In this document: one piece after another, positions 33,706-35,707 of the stretch
Layout: each line of letters begins with the position of its first letter
Numbering within the stretch: the stretch's first letter is position 1
From: Microtetraspora sp. NBRC 16547
GTDB taxonomy: Bacteria > Actinomycetota > Actinomycetes > Streptosporangiales > Streptosporangiaceae
Reading direction: 5' to 3'
NCBI RefSeq assembly: GCF_030268965.1
Contig: NZ_BSSE01000044.1
Coordinates: 1-35,707, forward strand
DNA: 35,707 nucleotides
Position numbers and translations under genes: made by a program
The notes under the pieces: model-generated
Database searches by the model: none
Seen by the model: only the letters and a program-made list of their open reading frames with translations
What the model was told of the DNA's origin: nothing

Positions 33706-34814
33706 ATTCGCGAGCTGACCTCAGTGGCGGGCACGATGCACAAGGTGGCCCGGGCCGAGCCGGTGATCGGAACGGTCGCCTCCACGGTGACAGCGTGGCG
33801 GGCCTTCGACAAGCTCGACGACACAGCCCTGGCCAAGGTCGCCCAGGCTCGGGCGGCGCACCGCCGTCTGATCTGGCAGCACCTGGCCACCCGACCGCAG
33901 GGCTTCCCGCAGGTGCAGGTGGCCGGGCAGGTCTGGGACGGGTGGCTGGTCATCGACGTCGACGCGACGCTGGTGGCGTGCCACTCCGGCAAGCAAGGCG
34001 CGGCACCGACCTACAAAAAGCACATCTTCGGTCTGCACCCGATCGTGGTCACCGTCGCGAACACCGGCGAGATCTTGACCATCTACCTGCGGAAAGGTAA
34101 CTCTGGATCCAACACCGCCGCCGACCACATCACGGTATTGCGTGCGGCTGTCGCCCAGATCCCGGCCCGCTACCGCAAGAACATCATCTTCCGCTGCGAC
34201 GGCGCCGGAGCCACCAAGGACCTGCTGAACTGGATCACCTCCGAAGCCGCCGAACGCGGCTGCGACTGGCGCTACAGCGTGGGCTTCGATGTCACCCAAC
34301 CCTGGCCGGCGGCCGGCCACCCGGCATGCGGGTGAACGCCCGGACCGAACCGCTCCACCCCAAACACCGCAAGAAGGCCAGCGAGGTGAAGAAGAAATGC
34401 GGGCAACGCTTCCAGGCCGTCGCCCACGACCTGCCCGGACGCCACTACCCGCGACTGGATGCTTTCCACCGCAACCACGCCGGGGTCCAAGACGCGATCA
34501 AGGACAGCAAGAGCCTCGGGCTGCGCGCCTTCCCCTTCTATGCCTCCGCCGCCAACCAAGCCTGGTGCCTGGCCGTCATACTTGCCGCCGACCTGCTGAC
34601 CTGGCTGCGGCTGCTGGCCCTCGACCACCATTCTGAGCTGCGCAAAGCCAGCCCGGCCCGGCTCCGCCACGCCCTGCTGACCGTCCCCGCCCGCCTGGTA
34701 CGGCGCGCCCGCCAACGCCTCATCCGACTCCCCGACGACCACCCCCATCACGGCGACCTGATCATCGCCTGGAACACGATCCGCATGCTCGGGCTCGCCA
34801 TCGCACCTCCCTGA
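33706..34814 (+). pseudogene. IS1380-family transposase, 5'-truncated and internally deleted
   Basis: Two frames make up one broken transposase. The first (33706-about 34300) holds the core with the catalytic Asp in LVIDVDATLV, the family's SNTAADHITVL and the second Asp in IIFRCDGAG. The second (about 34300-34814) begins LAGGRPPGMRVNARTEPLHP and runs through ANQAWCLAVILAADLLTWLR to the end. A deletion of some 35-45 residues joins them out of frame near 34290-34302, and about 90 N-terminal residues are missing, with a stop at 33703. The element cannot move on its own. Its right end may lie near 34930-34955 (GCGAAAGATCCGGGCTGG); no matching left end is visible, and I found nothing in 33435-33705. 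Confidence 0.85.
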
Positions 34815-35077
34815 CCGAACCCCGGACTGTCCCGACGAGATGAAAGGCCCCGAGGACTCGGCCCGCCAGGGGAAACCAAGGGCTCCACCCGGCGACCACC
34901 GGGCCTTCACCATGCCCTGAACCCAGATTGATCGCGAAAGATCCGGGCTGGCTCCACGACGGCCGAGGGATCGCTTCCGAAAATGCTCTAGCCACCTCAT
35001 CTAGGATGATATTTCCGGTAGGCGGCCGGGCCGTGCCGCTCCATCGTGGGACGGCCCATACCAAAGCCGGGTTCCGG

Positions 35078-35569
35078 CTATCCAAAATGACGCAGGGTAA
35101 CGATAATCAGCGATGATACATCGCCGACGGTTGCGGCGATCTTCGAGGCCGCACGCTCTTCAGGATAGATGTTGTCACCGTTTCCCCATTCTTGAATGAA
35201 TGCGGAAAGAAATTGCACATCGGCCACCGTCTGATATTTATCAGACCTCAGGTGCCACCTACCCGACGTCGCACTCTCTAGCTCCCAACCGGACTCGCGC
35301 ATCCGGGATATCTGCTCACGAACGGCCGCTTCCGCACCGCCGCGGCCGCGATCTATCACGACATATTCATACTCAAAGAGTGGATTGCTGGCATTGGAAA
35401 GCTCTTGTACGGCAACAGCAATTCTGCCACCACGAGCCAGATTCTCTCGAATATCGTCACTAACCATCACTGGAGCACGGTGATTGACGAACCAGACTCC
35501 GGCAGCCAGCACGCCAGCGACCAGAACGACAGGGACCAACAGGAAGTAGTACCTCGACGCCCGCTTCAC
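35078..35569 (-). CDS. Small membrane-anchored protein of unknown function, lower GC
   Basis: 163 residues. A short basic head (KRASRYY) precedes one membrane segment (FLLVPVVLVAGVLAAGVWFV, residues 9-28); the rest is a hydrophilic outer domain with FEYEYVVIDRGRGG and MRESGWELESATSGRWHL, and no family I can name. Base composition is clearly less GC-rich than the other genes of the window, suggesting transfer together with the mobile debris around it. GTG 35569 lies only 16 nt after the 3' end of a group II intron, so either the intron cut it off from its promoter or the true N-terminus lies in an exon beyond the intron and outside the window. Confidence 0.65.
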   Translation of the reverse strand: MKRASRYYFLLVPVVLVAGVLAAGVWFVNHRAPVMVSDDIRENLARGGRIAVAVQELSNASNPLFEYEYVVIDRGRGGAEAAVREQISRMRESGWELESATSGRWHLRSDKYQTVADVQFLSAFIQEWGNGDNIYPEERAASKIAATVGDVSSLIIVTLRHFG

Positions 35570-35585
35570 GCCTGATCCATTTCTT

Positions 35586-35659
35586 GTCGGGTGGCCCCGA
35601 GGGATTTCACCTCGGGGCTCCCACAGATCCCGGCGTGAACCTCTCGGTTCACCGGGCTC
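35586..35659 (-). ncRNA. Group II intron domains V and VI
   Basis: Domain V is the 34-nt segment 35626-35659 on the minus strand: it begins GAGCCCGGTG with the AGC catalytic triad at positions 2-4, has a GAGA tetraloop closed by AACC/GGTT, a two-base CG bulge after TTCA, and closes with CCGGGATC. One pair (position 3 with 32) is G-A instead of the usual G-U. Domain VI (35586-35625) is a 9-bp stem GCCCCGAGG/CCTCGGGGC with an adjoining GGG/CCC clamp that leaves an unpaired A seven bases from the 3' end, the expected branch point. Length, loop, triad and branch position all agree. Confidence 0.82.
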
Positions 35660-35707
35660 CTGTCACTCTGGTCACCAGGCGTGCGGGACCGAAGGTGTCC
35701 ATGGCCA
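35586..35707 (-). mobile_element. Group II intron, 3' end only (cut by window edge)
   Basis: The minus strand from the edge reads into domains V and VI of a group II intron (35586-35659) and ends with ...CCGAC at 35586, the usual terminal AY dinucleotide. The 48 nt at 35660-35707 would be the link between the intron-encoded reverse transcriptase and domain V; short frames there end before domain V, as expected for the tail of such a gene, but too little is visible to identify it. The rest of the intron lies beyond the window. The 3' exon begins at 35585 and leads directly into the membrane-protein gene. Confidence 0.75.

Noticed and set aside
1-35707. tRNA or rRNA genes
   Set aside because: No cloverleaf with conserved T-loop pattern and no rRNA signature was noticed by eye in the intergenic stretches; a tRNAscan run would settle it.

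Overview
The window comes from a high-GC actinobacterium. Coding frames have strongly GC-rich third positions, GTG starts are frequent, the sugar transporter has no ATPase gene of its own, and an IcmF-type fused B12 mutase, a ferredoxin-coupled P450 and a DUF4118 histidine kinase are present. Gene content would fit Streptosporangiales or a relative, but that is inference from content and style, not a database match.

Left part (229-12857): a carbohydrate catabolic island. It has an SMP-30-type lactonase and an SDR dehydrogenase (minus strand), a GH42 beta-galactosidase and a LacI regulator (plus strand), then a minus-strand operon of SDR, fumarylacetoacetase-family hydrolase and UxuA-like dehydratase with a GntR/FCD regulator upstream. 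A CUT1 ABC importer (lipoprotein plus two permeases) runs on the plus strand. The parts spell out a plausible non-phosphorylative route: glycoside cleavage, oxidation to lactone, lactone opening, dehydration, second oxidation, diketo-acid cleavage. In front of the importer lie decayed pieces of an older ribose-type (CUT2) transporter.

Middle (12940-25548): a GAF/LuxR regulator divergent from an acyl-CoA synthetase with a large inverted repeat between them; a membrane SpoIIE-type phosphatase; a natural ferredoxin-reductase fusion followed by a cytochrome P450; IcmF (B12-dependent acyl-CoA mutase fused to its G-protein chaperone) with a signal-less BtuF-like protein behind it and a nearly perfect 22-bp palindrome at its promoter; and a metal-dependent amidohydrolase.

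Right part (25549-35707): small housekeeping and stress genes (secreted cysteine protein, archease, histidine kinase, PEBP protein, CBS-pair protein, zinc-ribbon plus SPFH/GYF pair) separated by gene wreckage: a flavoprotein reductase tail, a NarL-type response regulator tail and an IS1380 transposase with an internal deletion. The window ends in the 3' end (domains V and VI) of a group II intron on the minus strand, lying directly upstream of a lower-GC membrane-protein gene.
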